Assembly: GCA_036245805.1 (NCBI GenBank)
Contig: BTRK01000005.1
Coordinates: forward strand, 13,306,984 to 13,370,983
From: Pristionchus mayeri
Taxonomy: Eukaryota > Nematoda > Chromadorea > Rhabditida > Neodiplogasteridae
DNA length: 64,000 nucleotides
Reading direction: 5' to 3'
The notes below the pieces were generated by a model, which was not told the DNA's origin, did not search any database, and saw only the letters and a list, made by a program, of their open reading frames with translations. Positions 1-12,000 of this stretch are shown here, piece after piece. The position numbers and the translations under genes are program-made. Numbering within the stretch: the stretch's first letter is position 1; each line of letters begins with the position of its first letter.

Positions 1-440
1 ATGTTTGGTAAATAGTAAAATGGTTACTTACTATGTGTTACTTCATTTCAGGCGTACTTATCGGTATCTACTCCGGAAGTGTGCTTGTTCAATTGTATTT
101 ATCGATTGGGTATTGCAATCGTGCACCGATTCGACCCAAAACGCTTGTTGCCACTATGTTCGGGTCAGTAATTGCTACAATATGGGATAATACTCCGTAA
201 TTTAAGCACTTCCGGAACGGCAGCTGTTGCGAGTTGCATTGGAATCGCTGTGCTAGAATTGTTGCATAACGGGTCTGACACCCCAACCAGTACTGTATGG
301 TCCACTAGTGTTGCCGCGTTAGATAAAAATTTTAAATTCCAGGCACTTTACAACTCGTCACTTATCTTCATGGCTGTTTCTATTGCAATAAATTCACTGC
401 TCTTGGTTGCTACCATTATTTTGTACAAGCAGCTATCCTA

Positions 441-1942
441 CCGAACAAATATTGCGGAACGAATTCGATACGGTTCAGTATCATACCGAATCTGTGTTTA
501 GCGAGTGGAAAAACATTCAAAATTCAACTTCATGAGTCGTTATTATACTCATTGCGTACCTTATCGCTTCCCTATTGCGATTTGATTTTTTGAAAAAAAT
601 AAAAATCAATAATTTTGCCAGAATTTGGCAAAAACGATAAAATTACGGTAGCCGGTTGTGCAAATTACAATTTGCCAAAGAGGATTTGGCAGCATTTAAA
701 CTTTCCCATCATTTTTCCACAATTTTCGGTTGTTTGTCATGTTATATTGCTCGAATTGTCGATTTTTCTGCTTCAGCGAGCTGGAGACCCAGCGAGAGGC
801 CGTTGGGATGCTGCTGCTCCGCCTGGAGCAGCAGCAGGGACGATTTTGGACGATAAGTTTTCTTTTCATTTCTTTTCTTTTAAATTCTTTTCTTCTCTTG
901 GCATTTTTCAGGTAATTTGCTTCGAGCTGGCGTGGGGGTAGCCCCAAGTGGCCCCCACGCGGAATACGCACGTGGCAGATAGTGGATAAATTAGGTTCGC
1001 ATGTTTTTCCTCTTTTTGTTGCAAAATTTATTGATTAGTCGCTCGACAGTGCATTTATAATGATTAAAAACGAGTGAATGCGAATCTGGAAGGCGAATCC
1101 ATGCCGAATTTTTAATTTGACTCCCGCATCTCGCTGTTTTTCATATTGCAAAACGATGAAACGCGTGTGTTCGTAATATCACTGTTACTGCTTCGTCACT
1201 CACTTTACTTTTGGTTCAACTTTTCTGATTGCAGTCGCGTCGGCCCCCCTGGCTCGCATGAGCGTACTCGCCGATGCTCTTAAGACCATCAACAATGCCG
1301 AGAAGCGCGGAAAGCGCCAGGTCCTCGTCCGCCCTTGCTCCAAGGTTCGCTTTCTTTACTTCTTCTCGTGTGTTCTTCACAGGGCACGAATATTAAATAT
1401 CTATTTGGACAATTTATGCTCTACTTTATTTTGCTTTCCTTGTGAACTCGTGTGAGAACTGGTTTATTATAATTAAATCGTGCAAATCTGTCTCTTGGAG
1501 GCGAAGCTATGGCGGATTTTTAGGACTCACGCATTTCGCTTTTTCTTTAAATTCATTCCAAATATATCCGATCAAACACGCATGTTCCACCTATTTTTGT
1601 CTAAAGATGGTGTAGGATTAAAATTAATTAAAATTAAAATTAAATGAGCAAATGCGTTTCGGTGTAGGAAATGGTGTAGGAAATTTCTGGAACTTCCAAG
1701 TGGTTCACTAATCACATCTACAGGTCATCGTCCGTTTCCTGACCGTCATGATGAAGCACGAATACATCGGAGAGTTCTAGATCGTCGACGACCACCGCGC
1801 TGGCAAGATTGTTGTCAACCTTACCGGACGCCTCAACAAGGTTTTTTGTGGTAGTTTCTTTGTAATTTTTTTGCGATAAATTGTTTTAGTCACAAATAAT
1901 CTTCTCGTTTATCTCTCAACAAAACAGGGGTGAAACAATTAG
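441..1942. repeat. Left inverted arm of element 1
   Basis: This 1.5 kb arm is the reverse complement of segments of 5264-7957. It runs inward from the terminus through a noncoding stretch with a GCTGCTGCTCC-rich patch near 810-835, a probable rps-22 promoter region, two rps-22 exons, and a tail ending at GGGGTGAAACAATTAG near 1925-1942. ORFs of about 100 codons at 615-971 are shadows of this repeat. Confidence 0.85.
1258..1840 (+). pseudogene. rps-22: Captured rps-22 (uS8/RPS15A) fragment, left arm
   Basis: Two exons of ribosomal protein uS8 of the 40S subunit. Exon 1 (1258-1344) begins [20 protein letters not shown] and ends PCSK at a GT donor. Exon 2 (1724-1840) follows an ACAG acceptor and contains [18 protein letters not shown], a stop codon at 1778-1780 where family members have Glu, then [20 protein letters not shown]. 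The 3' exons are missing, so no functional uS8 can be made. Codon phase at the splice junction is preserved. The upstream sequence ends in a TTGCAG acceptor at about 1230, so the 5' region, possibly including the promoter, was captured as well. Its orientation points into the transposon. Confidence 0.85.
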
Positions 1943-1966
1943 AAAAATACGGGGGATTAGAAATAT

Positions 1967-3691
1967 CTATTCATCATAGTCATAGTCAGGGTACTCATCG
2001 GGGTATTCATCGAGATTGGGTCGATTATCGATGAGATAGTTACTGGAGGAAGCATTCATGTAACTAGTAGGGTTATGGAACTCATGATTATGATATTCTG
2101 AGGATGAGAACATTGATGAAGATGAATATGGTCTTCTAACGGAAGAGGTGACACGGAGAACAGAGGGGGAAGGAGAGGGACGAATAGCATGTGAAGTACG
2201 ACGGACGGAGTTCTGTCTAGATAGGGCAGAGGGAGCATGAGGAGTGGACTGGAACTGGGTAAACCTAGTGAGAGAGGACGAGGTACTGGGAGTGGTAGGG
2301 AAAGGAGTGTCCGTGCGGGAAGGTCTGGATGAGGAGAGTCGAACAGGAGGGGAGTAGGTCGATGATCCCCCTGACTGGGACAGTAGACGCATCTCTTGTT
2401 GCTTCGCAATCTCTTTTCTGGCATTGTGGTTGATCCTACCGAGAATCAACCCTCTCCACCTCTCCTTCTGTGTCGCCACTCGAATGCGACGACGAAAGAG
2501 GACCACCTGAGGTAAGTGAATGCATCAATAGATTTAATCGATTAAGTGTAAGTACCTTGATCAGCCACTCCAGCATATCCTGATCGCGATGCTGGTGGAG
2601 AGTAGTAGTCGAATGGAAGAGAAGGACATCGAGCTTCCCCCCGAACGTCTCGATGCTCTCCTTCTCGTCGTCGATGGCATCGACCATCATTTCAGTGACT
2701 CCCTCGTAGATTCCGTAGAGAGGAGCTGCAGAGGTAACAGTTGGTCATCGATTAGGAATTGCTGTAGATGTAGGGCTGACTGACCTTTCTCGGGAGGGGG
2801 AAGGCGCTCCTTCAGATCAGCTACCGTACTCACTAGCTGCTCCACTTTCTCCAATCCCTCCTTTGTCCACTCTGTTAGGCTACGACTCTGAGAGATGAAG
2901 TAGTAAAAATGTTAGGTAGTAGAAATAGTGGACAAAAACTAATTAACCTCGTGTCGTACTCCAACAGTATCGTTATAGATCTCACGACAAGTCTCTTCCA
3001 ATCTCTCCTGCCTATCGGACAACTTCTCGAAGTCTCTCTTCAGTCCCACCAGCAAGTCGTAGATCATGCCCATTGACGGCTGCCCTTCAAAGAGCTTCTA
3101 GAATGAATGAGAATGACAAGTGAAATGCATACCGCCTGAGGAAGAAGGGATGAACTGCGATTGTTGTTTGGAAGCTTTCAGAGATCCCGTGGCTGCGTCA
3201 CCTTTCTTCTTCCCCAGAGGAGGGAATACGGTGGGCGGTACAACAGGAATGTCTGCTTCCACCGGGGGAAGAGAGTGTCCTCTCAGTCTCTCAGTCTTCA
3301 CTTTCTTCAAAGGATGAACAGGGGAGAAATCGAGACGGGGCACTCTCGCAGCTGCACGAGTAGGGCGAGATGACCGATCGTCCTCTTCTCCCTCGTCAAG
3401 CGGATGAACAACATCGAACTGCATACATATGAGGTGATTACAGATTACAGGACCAAGTGATACAACTCTGACCAAGGACTTTCTCTTCCGAGGAGGCTTC
3501 AGCCCTCCCTCTAGAGCCGTCTTCAGAAGATCATTCATCTCCTCCTTCCTCCCTCCATTGATGTACACGGCGTCGACTAGATTCTTCCCAATCTTCACTT
3601 GAATGTCCTCCCATGCCAGAGCCGGGCCCTTGATCAGGGTGCGATCGATAATATCGTAGTGATCATCTATCTTCACTAGACAGTACGACAT
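1967..3691 (-). CDS. Accessory protein of element 1, BEN-like
   Basis: A multi-exon gene divergent from the transposase. The N-terminus MSYCLVKIDDHYDIIDRTL resembles the small N-terminal domain that precedes BEN domains, and it aligns with the start of the accessory protein of element 2 (shared M-[SA]-[YF]-x-[LV]-V and a later L-x-KGP). After an intron near 3425-3475 comes a basic, proline-rich linker with PPRKRKS and VHPLKKVKTE, a likely nuclear localisation signal. The C-terminal part contains QKERWRGLILGRINHN, matching KDRYWRDACRRIDHN in element 2 and reminiscent of the W-x(3)-C-x(2)-I end of BEN domains. It then has a Ser-rich stretch and an acidic, Tyr-rich tail (DEYPDYDYDE). Introns near 2500-2550, 2730-2785 and 2890-2945 are inferred. 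BEN domains bind DNA, so it may help the transposase recognise arms or chromatin; that is inference. Confidence 0.5.
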
Positions 3692-3950
3692 CCCCTGATA
3701 AAGCGAACGAACAGATACGAAATGGTGGCACAGGAGCTTAACATGAAGAGATAAACAATGCAGAGAGCAGTCCGAGGAAGCATAATGATCTCCTTTCTCT
3801 GAATTACATCACTCTCGAGACTGCACTACCCATGAAATTCTGATGAAATGATTGCACACGATCTTTATTCACCCCGATTTTATTCAATCTTCATTTATTC
3901 TGTTTTAAATTGTCATTATGTGTTCACTTTATCACATTTCGTTGTTTCAG
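3692..3950. promoter_or_regulatory. Divergent promoter region between the two genes of element 1
   Basis: This 259-bp gap separates the accessory start (minus strand, ATG at 3691) from the transposase start (ATG at 3951). On the plus strand the ATG follows TTTCAG directly, and on the minus strand TATCAG lies three bases before the ATG. Both look like nematode trans-splice (SL) acceptors, suggesting trans-spliced mRNAs. No specific transcription factor site was identified. Confidence 0.4.
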
Positions 3951-5227
3951 ATGTCGAAGCGAACCTGGAAGGACAAAGTGATTTGTTGGAAAGATTCAGG
4001 AATGTCCTACGGGAGAATCGTAGAGAAGTGTCACGAGATCGGAAAGACAAAGGTCACTTTATTTAACACGAATGTTCATAATCAGAAGATCAGGTATCCA
4101 AATCGACGATCTTCCGCATCGTTCATAAGACGTACGACACGAGAAGGCCCTACACCCCATCCTCTATTGTCAATAAGGGGATGATCAGGCCGATCTTCAA
4201 CTACATCTTCCATGCCTATATGGAAGACAGCCAGAAGCCAGTATCAGAACTCGTGGAGGAGATTCAGATAAACTTCAACGAGACTGTTAGTGATCACCCT
4301 CTCACATCATCCTTATCTACCGTAGTATGGAATGATCGTAATACTCGCTACCGTACCCATATGATTTGCAGCTGTCCCAGTCCGTGGTGAAGAGGATCAG
4401 GAAGGAGCAGGCAATCGATAAGGGAACGATACGCTACGGTCACTCGGTGCGCTTGGCGAATCGTCCTCCTCGTCTCTCCTTCTGCACTCACCACCGCGCA
4501 CTCGGAACAATGTTTATTAATCATTGTTTCACCGACGAGTCCATGGTACAGTCGGGAGTGAGAAGGCGATTCGTCTACATCCTCAAAGGGGACAATTCCC
4601 GTCGGGTCAAGCCCCGATTCAAACATCCTCCCAGTGTGAGTTCTCAAAATACCGCAGACACTCCTTAACACTTCCATATATTCAGCTTATGGTGTGGGGC
4701 GGAATCAGTTGGCAGGGAGCTACGCCACTCGTGATACTCCGTCGAGGGGTCACGGTAGACGGAGGAGTCTACCAGAAGATGCTGCATTCCGTCTATCTAC
4801 AGTGGTCCAAGTCTGTTCTGCAATGCTCCTATCTTATTATTAAATCATTTCAGAGAGAAGTATGGCGGGAAGGTCATCCTGGTCTAAGATAACGCGAGGT
4901 GCCACACCTCCCAATCGACCCGAGCCTACTTCGAGAATGAAGGAATCAAGGTATTAAACTTTTTTAAAAAATGACACACCTTCATGACAGACCCTCGACT
5001 GGCCCGCAGAATCGCCGGATTTGAATCCGGTGGAGATGGCCTGGGCCATCATGAAGCAATGGCTCCAGTCCCAGAATAAGGCCGACACACTCGAGAGTCT
5101 CCGTGAGGGAATCAAGGAGTGGTGGGAGACAAGGCTGACCAAAGAACTCTGCCGGAAACTGATCCTTAGGATGCAGGACCAAATGGAAAAGGTGGTTAAA
5201 ACTAAGGGAGGACCAATCTACGATTAG
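3951..5227 (+). pseudogene. Tc1-type DD34E transposase, broken by a stop codon
   Basis: The start follows TTTCAG (MSKRTWKDKVICWKDSGMSY), with an N-terminal helix-turn-helix-like region. Following exons encode KGMIRPIFNYIFHAYMED, RYGHSVRLANRPPRLSF, the first catalytic Asp in FTDESMVQ, LMVWGGISWQG, the second Asp in DNARCH, and the Glu in LDWPAESPDLNPVEMAWAIM. Thirty-four residues separate the second Asp and the Glu, the DD34E spacing of Tc1-like enzymes. The codon before the second Asp reads TAA (near 4888), where element 2 has CAG, so the catalytic core is truncated. Four or five short introns interrupt the gene. The catalytic spacing and general layout match the transposase of element 2, but the sequences are well diverged. 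Confidence 0.8.
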
Positions 5228-5361
5228 ACCCCCTCTCCTTCTCCCATTCCCCCTGTTTTCTAATTGTTTCACCCCTGTTTTGTTGAGAGATAAACGAGAA
5301 GATTATTTGTGACTAAAACAATTTATCGCAAAAAAATTACAAAGAAACTACCACAAAAAAC

Positions 5362-7143
5362 CTTGTTGAGGCGTCTGGTAAGGTTGACAACAATCTTGCC
5401 AGCGCGGTGGTCGTCGACGATCTAGAACTCTCCGATGTATTCGTGCTTCATCATGACGGTCAGGAAACGGACGATGACCTGTAGATGTGATTAGTGAACC
5501 ACTTGGAAGTTCCAGAAATTTTATACACCATCTCTAGACAAAAATATATGGAATATGCGTGTTTTATCAGGTTTGTGGAATAAATTTAAAGAAAGAGCGA
5601 AATGCGGGAGCCAAACGAAAAATCCGGCATAGATTCGCCTTGGAGAAACGCATTTGCTCATTTAATTTTAATAAACCAGCTCACAGACGAGTTCAAAAGG
5701 AAATAAAAATAAAATAGAGGATCGCTGTGAAGAACACACGAAAAGAAGTAAAGAAAGCGAACCTTGGAGCAAGGGCGGACGAGGACCTGGCGCTTTCCGC
5801 GCTTCTCGGCATTGTTGATGGTCTTAAAGAAGGAGTAAACCCAAAATTGAATGTTTTAAGCTATCACATACACGGCCTAGAGCTCCACAACGATAAGAAG
5901 CTCCGAAATTTTCACATTGATATCTCCATTCCGAACAGAGTTATAGCTAGTTGGCTGGGAGCCAGATCAGGGAAAGCTCAGGGAAGGGGGCGAGATAGCA
6001 CGCGACTTGAAGAGAGTGCGTCGCTAGGTGAAACATATTCCAACCGGGCGCGCGTTTGCATTTACTCCTCCTTTAAGAGCATCGGCGAGTACGCTCATGC
6101 GAGCCAGGGGGGGGCGACGCGACTGCAATCGAAAAGTTGAACCAAAATCAAGATATTAATGATAACGAGATTAATCATGATTGGGTTTAGAAGCGTTCAA
6201 AACAAGCGCGCGCACTCGTTATTGATATTTTTTAAATAGCGAAATGCGTGAATCAAAGTAAAAATTCGGCATAGCATCACCTTTCAGTGCACATTCGCTT
6301 GTTTTAAAATTATAAAAAAAGTTTGTAATTTTTGAAACAACAAAATGCGAAGGAAAACAAAATTTGGGCATAGTTTACCCTCCTAAAGTGAATCAAAAAC
6401 ACAAGATAAATGCAAATAAATAAATGAAAAAAAACATACCTGATTGGAGAGACAACCGAGCACTTGTTGAGGCGTCCGGTAAGGTTGGTAACAATCTTGC
6501 CAGCTCGGTGGTCGTCGACGATCTCGAACTCTCCGATGTATCCGTGCTTCATCATGACGGTCAGGAAATGGACGATGACCTGAAGATGTAATTAGTGAAC
6601 CACTTGGAAGTTGCAGAAATTTTATACACCATCTCTAGACAAAAATACATGGAATATGCGTGTTTTATCAGGTTTGTGAAATAAATTTAAAGAAAGATGC
6701 GGGAGCCAAACGAAAAATCCGGCATGGATTCGCCTTGGAGAAACGCATTTGCTCATTTAATTTTAATTTTAATTAATTTTAATCCTACACCATCTCTAGA
6801 CAAAAATAGGTGGAACATGCGTGTTTGATCGGATTTATTTGGAATGAATTTAAAGAAAAAAGCGAAATGCGTGAGTCCTAAAAATCAGCCATAGCTTCGC
6901 CTCCAAGAGACAGATTTGCACGATTTATTTATAATAAACCAGTTCTCACACGAGTTCACAAGGAAAGCAAAATAAAGTAGAGCATAAATTGTCCAAATAG
7001 AGATTTAATATTCGTGCCCTGTGAAGAACACACGAGAAGAAGTAAAGAAAGCGAACCTTGGAGCAAGGGCGGACGAGGACCTGGCGCTTTCCGCGCTTCT
7101 AGGCATTGTTGATGGTCTTAAGAGCATCGGCGAGTACGCTCAT
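5362..7143 (-). pseudogene. rps-22: Two captured rps-22 (uS8) copies, right arm
   Basis: Read on the minus strand. Outer copy: exon 1 at 7057-7143 (with a TAG in place of the Glu codon after NNA) and exon 2 at 6440-6579, which is longer than in the left arm, reading through [13 protein letters not shown] to a GTATGT donor with no internal stop. Inner copy: exon 1 starting near 6097, interrupted by the TTAA-type insert 5828-6072 and ending near 5763, and exon 2 at 5362-5478 with the TAG stop. None of the copies has the 3' part of uS8. Different lesions in different copies show that capture preceded duplication and decay. Confidence 0.8.
5828..6072. mobile_element. TTAA-type MITE, copy 1
   Basis: A 245-bp insert in the inner rps-22 exon 1 copy. 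It is flanked by TTAA at 5824-5827 and 6073-6076; the empty site is visible in the outer copy (GGTCTTAAGAGC). Termini are AGAAGGAGTAAAC and GTTTG...TTTACTCCTCCT. Related copies at 28688-28910 and 29806-30047 share AGCTCC and TTGGCTGGGAGCCA. TTAA duplications are typical of piggyBac-type transposition. Confidence 0.85.
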
Positions 7144-8210
7144 GCGAGCCAGGGGGGCCGACGCGACTGAAATCGAAAAGTTGAACCAAAAGTAAAGTGA
7201 GTGACGAAGCAGTAACAGTGATATTACGAACACACGCGTTTCATCTTTTGCAATTTGAAAAACAGCGAGATGCGGGAGTCAAATTAAAAATTCGGCATGG
7301 ATTCGCCTTCCAGATTCGCATTCACTCGTTTTTAATCATTATAAATGAACTGTCGAGCGACTAAACAATAAATTTTGCAACAAAAAGAGGAAAAACATGC
7401 GAACCTAATTTATCCACTATCTGCCACGTGCGTATTCCGCGTGGGGGCCACTTGGGGCTACCCCCACGCAGCTCGAAGCAAATTACCTGAAAAATGCCAA
7501 GAGAAGAAAAGAATTTAAAAGAAAAGAAGTGAAAAGAAAACTTATCGTCCAAAATCGTCCCTGCTGCTGCTCCAGGCGGAGCAGCAGCATCCCAACTGCC
7601 TCTCGCTGGGTCTCCAGCTCGCTGAAGCAGAAAAATCGACAATTCGAACAATATAACATGACAAACAACCGAAAATTGTGGAAAAATGATGGGAAAGTCT
7701 GAATGCTGACAAATCCTCTTTGGCAAATTGTAATTTGCACAACCGGCTACCGTAATTTTATCGTTTTTGCCAAATTCTGGCAAAATTATTGATTTTTATT
7801 TTTTTCAAAAAATCAAATCGCAATAGGGAAGCGATAAGGTACGCAATGAATATAATAACGACTCATGAAGTTGAATTTTGAATGTTTTTCCACTCGCTAA
7901 ACACAGATTCGGTATGATACTGAACCGTACCGAATTCGTTCCGCAATATTTGTTCGGTACGATAACAAATTTCGAGCACACAATGAAAGGTAAACATATT
8001 TTTACATATTATTTTTAAAAATCAAATATTATATATTCAGAAAAATTGAGACAAACATACATTGCACCTGTTCAGCCTTTACATATTCATCTGACAATTA
8101 ATTGTTTGATTTCTGAACATTTTTGGCTTCACTTTATTTTTAGAACCACCAATAACAAACCATCCAGCGCGACAAGATCCAACATTCGGCAATACGAAAA
8201 TTGAAGGTAA

Positions 8211-8344
8211 TGGACCACTTATGGTCGCGAAAAGCTGCGGGGTCACTCTCTTCGTTTCCCGAAACTTTCTGACAAGTCGACCGGTCGAGAAAGTTCGGGA
8301 ACTGAAGAGACCGACTCTCAGCATTTTGCGACCATAAATGGTCC
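8211..8344. repeat. Small palindromic MITE
   Basis: Near-perfect inverted repeat. ATGGACCACTTATGGTCGCG near 8210 pairs with CGACCATAAATGGTCCAT near 8343, with the centre at the GTCGACC around 8277. It lies between two C-terminal exons of the interrupted membrane gene. Confidence 0.7.
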
Positions 8345-8574
8345 ATAACTGTTAAATAATAAATTTATCAACAATTCATTCAGAAACTCTGAATATTCAT
8401 TTTTTTCGCGATAAATTGACTGAATCTGTCAACACGTGGAATTATCGGAATTCAAGCACCTTGCCTGTCAAAGGTGAAGAAATCGTCTTTTTTCATGTGT
8501 CACGAGTCAAATCTTTTTTTCCAGAAAATTCTTCCTTCTACGCTCCTCAATCGTATCCTTCTGATCAACTATGA

Positions 8575-9049
8575 ACGAAAACATCCTATGAAGCCTTAGA
8601 TAAATGAAGGAGAAAGCTATCCGTATGACCGATATGTAATTTTCATATTTGCAACCCCCCGGAATATCATTTGTTCTATTGGTATTGCTTCTCTCAACAG
8701 ATAAAACTTAATTGAAACGAATTATTTGATTTATTGTATTTACAGCAGGACTATTCTGGCATATTTTCGATCGCTCGTACGCAAATGATTACAAATACGC
8801 TTGCTCTCTGGAGACTGGAATGAATAACAATCGCAAACGAACAGACTTATTCGTAGAATGTTTTATCGTAGTGCAATTTACTGTAATTCAGTGATTCATT
8901 CACGTTGCATTCAGGAATCAGCTTGCGAATTTATATGCGTAAGTGAGCTTTTCCATGCAGATTAATTTTGTGAAACTGCACTACTTTTGAAAACTCCTTT
9001 CCGAATGGACGGATTGAACACCAAGTAGACATATGGCGGCGATGCTGAA
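8575..9049. other. Intergenic stretch
   Basis: AT-rich sequence between the 3' end of the membrane gene (plus strand) and the probable 3' end of the Srt gene (minus strand). No ORF, repeat or RNA gene recognised. Confidence 0.4.
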
Positions 9050-12000
9050 ACTACTGATTAGTGATATTAGTTATTGCCATGAGTGATGGTATTGAGTTTT
9101 GAACATTGCAATTGTGGTAACAAAAAGTTGCTGCAATTGCAACATTTCGAATTTTAATTCTCTACGATACTCGGGAAACGGTGCATTACCATGCATGAGA
9201 ATCCATCCAATATGAATCGCATAGAGCAGGCTGTCTGAAGCATCGACGAATTGGAGTGTGGCGAAACCTGGGGTAATATTTCGAGAAACTCAAGAGAAAT
9301 TACTAACCAAGACATGTGGTCATGTGGACGAGTACGAGCACGCCGCATTGAACAGAGAGCTGGAGTTTATTCATTAACAATGTGATGTTTGACGAAAATG
9401 ATGCAATTGCCCCTCATCAACATATTTTTGATTTTAACGATTACTCCTCCTTGAACCGAAAGCTAAAATAGCCCGAAAAAAGTTATCGTAGATTAGATAT
9501 ATTTTTTGGGAGCTAATGTGTGCATAAAAGTTCCATTTTTAAATGTAAAAAAACAACAGAACAATACCATCAGTGCAGCTCGAGAAACCGTGTCTTGTGC
9601 CATTTCGAATGCTAACTGAAATGTTTTTATTTTTTTTCCGTTTTGGCCTACATTTCTTTGCAAAATAGTGCGTCAATTACCTGTTTCTTCTTTGCGACCA
9701 TACTGCAAATCATAATCAGATATAACAGGGAAGAGAGTAGTGGGAATACAACGTTATTCACGGCTAATAAATAATTGGTGTACTGCAAAGATGAGCATTT
9801 TTTAAGCACAACTTTTCGGTGTAGTCGTTGATCTCTTCAATCCATTCACTCTCTCGACCGGGGACATTTCCCAACTTTTCTCAACAACAGTCCAGTCAGA
9901 TCCCTACATGAAAACGGGTCTCCCGGGCGTTCCCGGATGTCCCCAGTGTCCCCCCGCCATTTTGCTGCTTGGGCAGAGAAAGAACTAACTCAGATTTTTG
10001 GTTTTCAGATTCAGGAGGTCCTTCCCGATCGATTGGCATATAATTCATCAATACCTATATATAAAGCGCAGGTTCCGTCCGTGTGTTCGGATTGCGAAAT
10101 AGGGTGGGGAGGGATGGGTGACCTTAGAAGGGCATCGGTCCACTACCGTATACCAATCAATAATTAGCATTTGGACAACTACAGTATACCAATCGATAAT
10201 TAGCCATGGGTCACCTCTTATTCCGTGGGTCAGATTTATGATTTTGACCTTTGATCTTTGAATTACCGTATACCAATCAATAATTAGCCATGGGTCATCT
10301 CTTATTCCGTGGGTCAGATTTATGATTTTGACCTTTGATCTTTGAATTACCGTATACCAATCAATAATTAGCATTGGGTCAACTACCGTATACCAATCGA
10401 TAATTAGCCATGGGTCATCTCTTATTCCGTGGGTCAGATTTATGATTTTGACCTTTGATCTTTGAATTACCGTATACCAATCAATAATTAGCATTGGGTC
10501 AACTACCGTATGCCAATCGATAATTAGCTTATGGGTCAACTGTTATTCCGTGGGTTAGATTTATGATTTTACACTTTGATCTGCGAATTACCGTATACCA
10601 ATCAATAATTAGCATTAGGTCAACTACCGTATACCAATCGATAATTAGCCATGGGTCACCTCATATTCCGTGGGTCAGATTTATGATTTTGACCTTTGAT
10701 CTTTGAATTACCGTATGCCAATCAATAATTAGCATTGGGTCAACTACCGTATACCAATCGATAATTAGCCATGGGTCATCTCTTATTCCGTGGGTCAGAT
10801 TTATGATTTTGACCTTTGATCTTTGAATTACCGTATGCCAATCGATAATTAGCAGTGGGTCAACTACCGTATACCAATCGATAATTAGCCATGGGTCAAA
10901 GCATCTCGAATGTTCCGGAAAGTTCGAAAATATTCCAAAGCTTCTAGAATGTTCCCTAAAGTTCGAAAATGTTCCAAAGTTTCTAGAATGTTCCAGAAAG
11001 TTCGAAAATGTTCCAAAGCTTCTAGGATGTTCCAGGAAGTTCGAAAATGTTCGAAAACTTCTAGAATGTTCCAGAAAGTTCGAAAATGTTCCAAAGTTTC
11101 TAGAATGTTCCAGATAGTTCGAAAATGTTCCAAAGCTTCTAGAATGTTCCAGAACATTCGAAAATGTTCCAAAGCTTCTAGAATGTTCCAGAACATTCGA
11201 AAATGTTCCAAAGTTTCTAGAATGTTCCCGAAAGTTAGAAAATGTTCCAAAGCTTCTAGAATGTTCCAGAAAGTTCGAAAATGTTCCAAAGCTTCTAGGA
11301 TGTTCCAGGAAGTTCGAAAATGTTCGAAAACTTCTAGAATGTTCCAGAAAGTTCGAAAATGTTCCAAAGCTTCTAGGATGTTCCAGGAAGTTCGAAAATG
11401 TTCGAAAACTTCTAGAATGTTCCAGAAAGTTCGAAAATGTTCCAAAGTTTCTAGAATGTTCCCGAAAGTTCGAAAATGTTCCAAAGTTTCTAGAATGTTC
11501 CAGATAGTTCGAAAATGTTCCAAAGCTTCTAGAATGTTCCAGAACATTCGAAAATGTTCCAAAGCTTCTAGAATGTTCCAGAACATTTGAAAATGTTCCA
11601 AAGCTTCTAGAATGTTCCAGAAAGTTCGAAAATGTTCCAAAGCTTCTAGAATGTTCCAGAAAGTTCGAAAATGTTCGAAAACTTCTAGAATGTTCCAGAA
11701 AGTTCGAAAATGTTCCAAAGCTTCTAGAATGTTCCAGAAAGTTCGAAAATGTTCCAAAGCTTCTAGAATGTTCCAGAAAGTTCGAAAATGTTCCAAAGCT
11801 TCTAGGATGTTCCAGGAAGTTCGAAAATGTTCGAAAACTTCTAGAATGTTCCAGAAAGTTCGAAAATGTTCCAAAGTTTCTAGAATGTTCCCGAAAGTTC
11901 GAAAATGTTCGAAAACTTCTAGAATGTTCCAGAAAGTTCGAAAATGTTCCAAAGTTTCTAGAATGTTCCAGAAAGTTAGAAAATGTTCCAAAGCTTCTAG

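Larger units (their letters stand above)
441..7957. mobile_element. Two-gene Tc1-type transposon (element 1) with captured rps-22
   Basis: A 7,517-bp element flanked by TA (439-440 and 7958-7959). The outer ends are inverted copies starting CCGAACAAATATTGCGG. A unique core (about 1943-5263) carries a minus-strand accessory gene and a plus-strand DD34E transposase, transcribed away from each other. The inverted arms contain exons and introns of the host ribosomal protein gene rps-22 (uS8). The right arm is longer because it holds a second copy of the rps-22 segment and a 245-bp TTAA-type insertion. The TA duplication and the transposase motif DWPAESPDLN place it in the Tc1/mariner superfamily. 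The transposase has an in-frame stop, so this copy is probably not autonomous. Confidence 0.85.
5264..7957. repeat. Right inverted arm of element 1, with internal duplication
   Basis: Complementary to the left arm but 2.7 kb long. It carries two rps-22 blocks in tandem: an inner block (about 5360-6120) and an outer block (about 6440-7160). The outer block continues to the terminus at 7957. The inner exon 2 shares the left arm's TAG stop, while the outer exon 2 lacks it, so the left arm and inner block are the most recently homogenised copies. Confidence 0.8.
52..8574 (+). pseudogene. Multi-pass membrane protein gene split by a Tc1-type element
   Basis: Function not recognised. The gene starts before the window. 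An exon at 52-163 follows a TTTCAG acceptor and encodes a membrane segment around GVLIGIYSGSVLVQLYLSIG. It ends in GG|GTCAGT and joins in phase to an exon from 207 that encodes two further hydrophobic segments, the second ending ATIILYKQ. The reading frame meets the transposon at TA 439-440. It resumes at 7958 as SYDNKFRAHNER when the element and one TA are removed, and reaches a GTAAAC donor near 7989. Probable C-terminal exons lie at 8144-8206 (EPPITNHPARQDPTFGNTKIE minus its last residue is the readable core) and 8525-8574 (ENSSFYAPQSYPSDQL, then TGA), and these two join in phase. The junction between the exon starting at 8041 and the one at 8144 was not resolved. The product would be a membrane protein with a polar, proline-rich tail. 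The present allele is interrupted inside a coding exon and is likely non-functional unless the insert is spliced out. Confidence 0.55.

Noticed and set aside
615..971. ORFs of about 100 codons on both strands in the left arm of element 1
   Set aside because: They recur inverted at 7361-7783 because of the inverted arms, and show no family resemblance.
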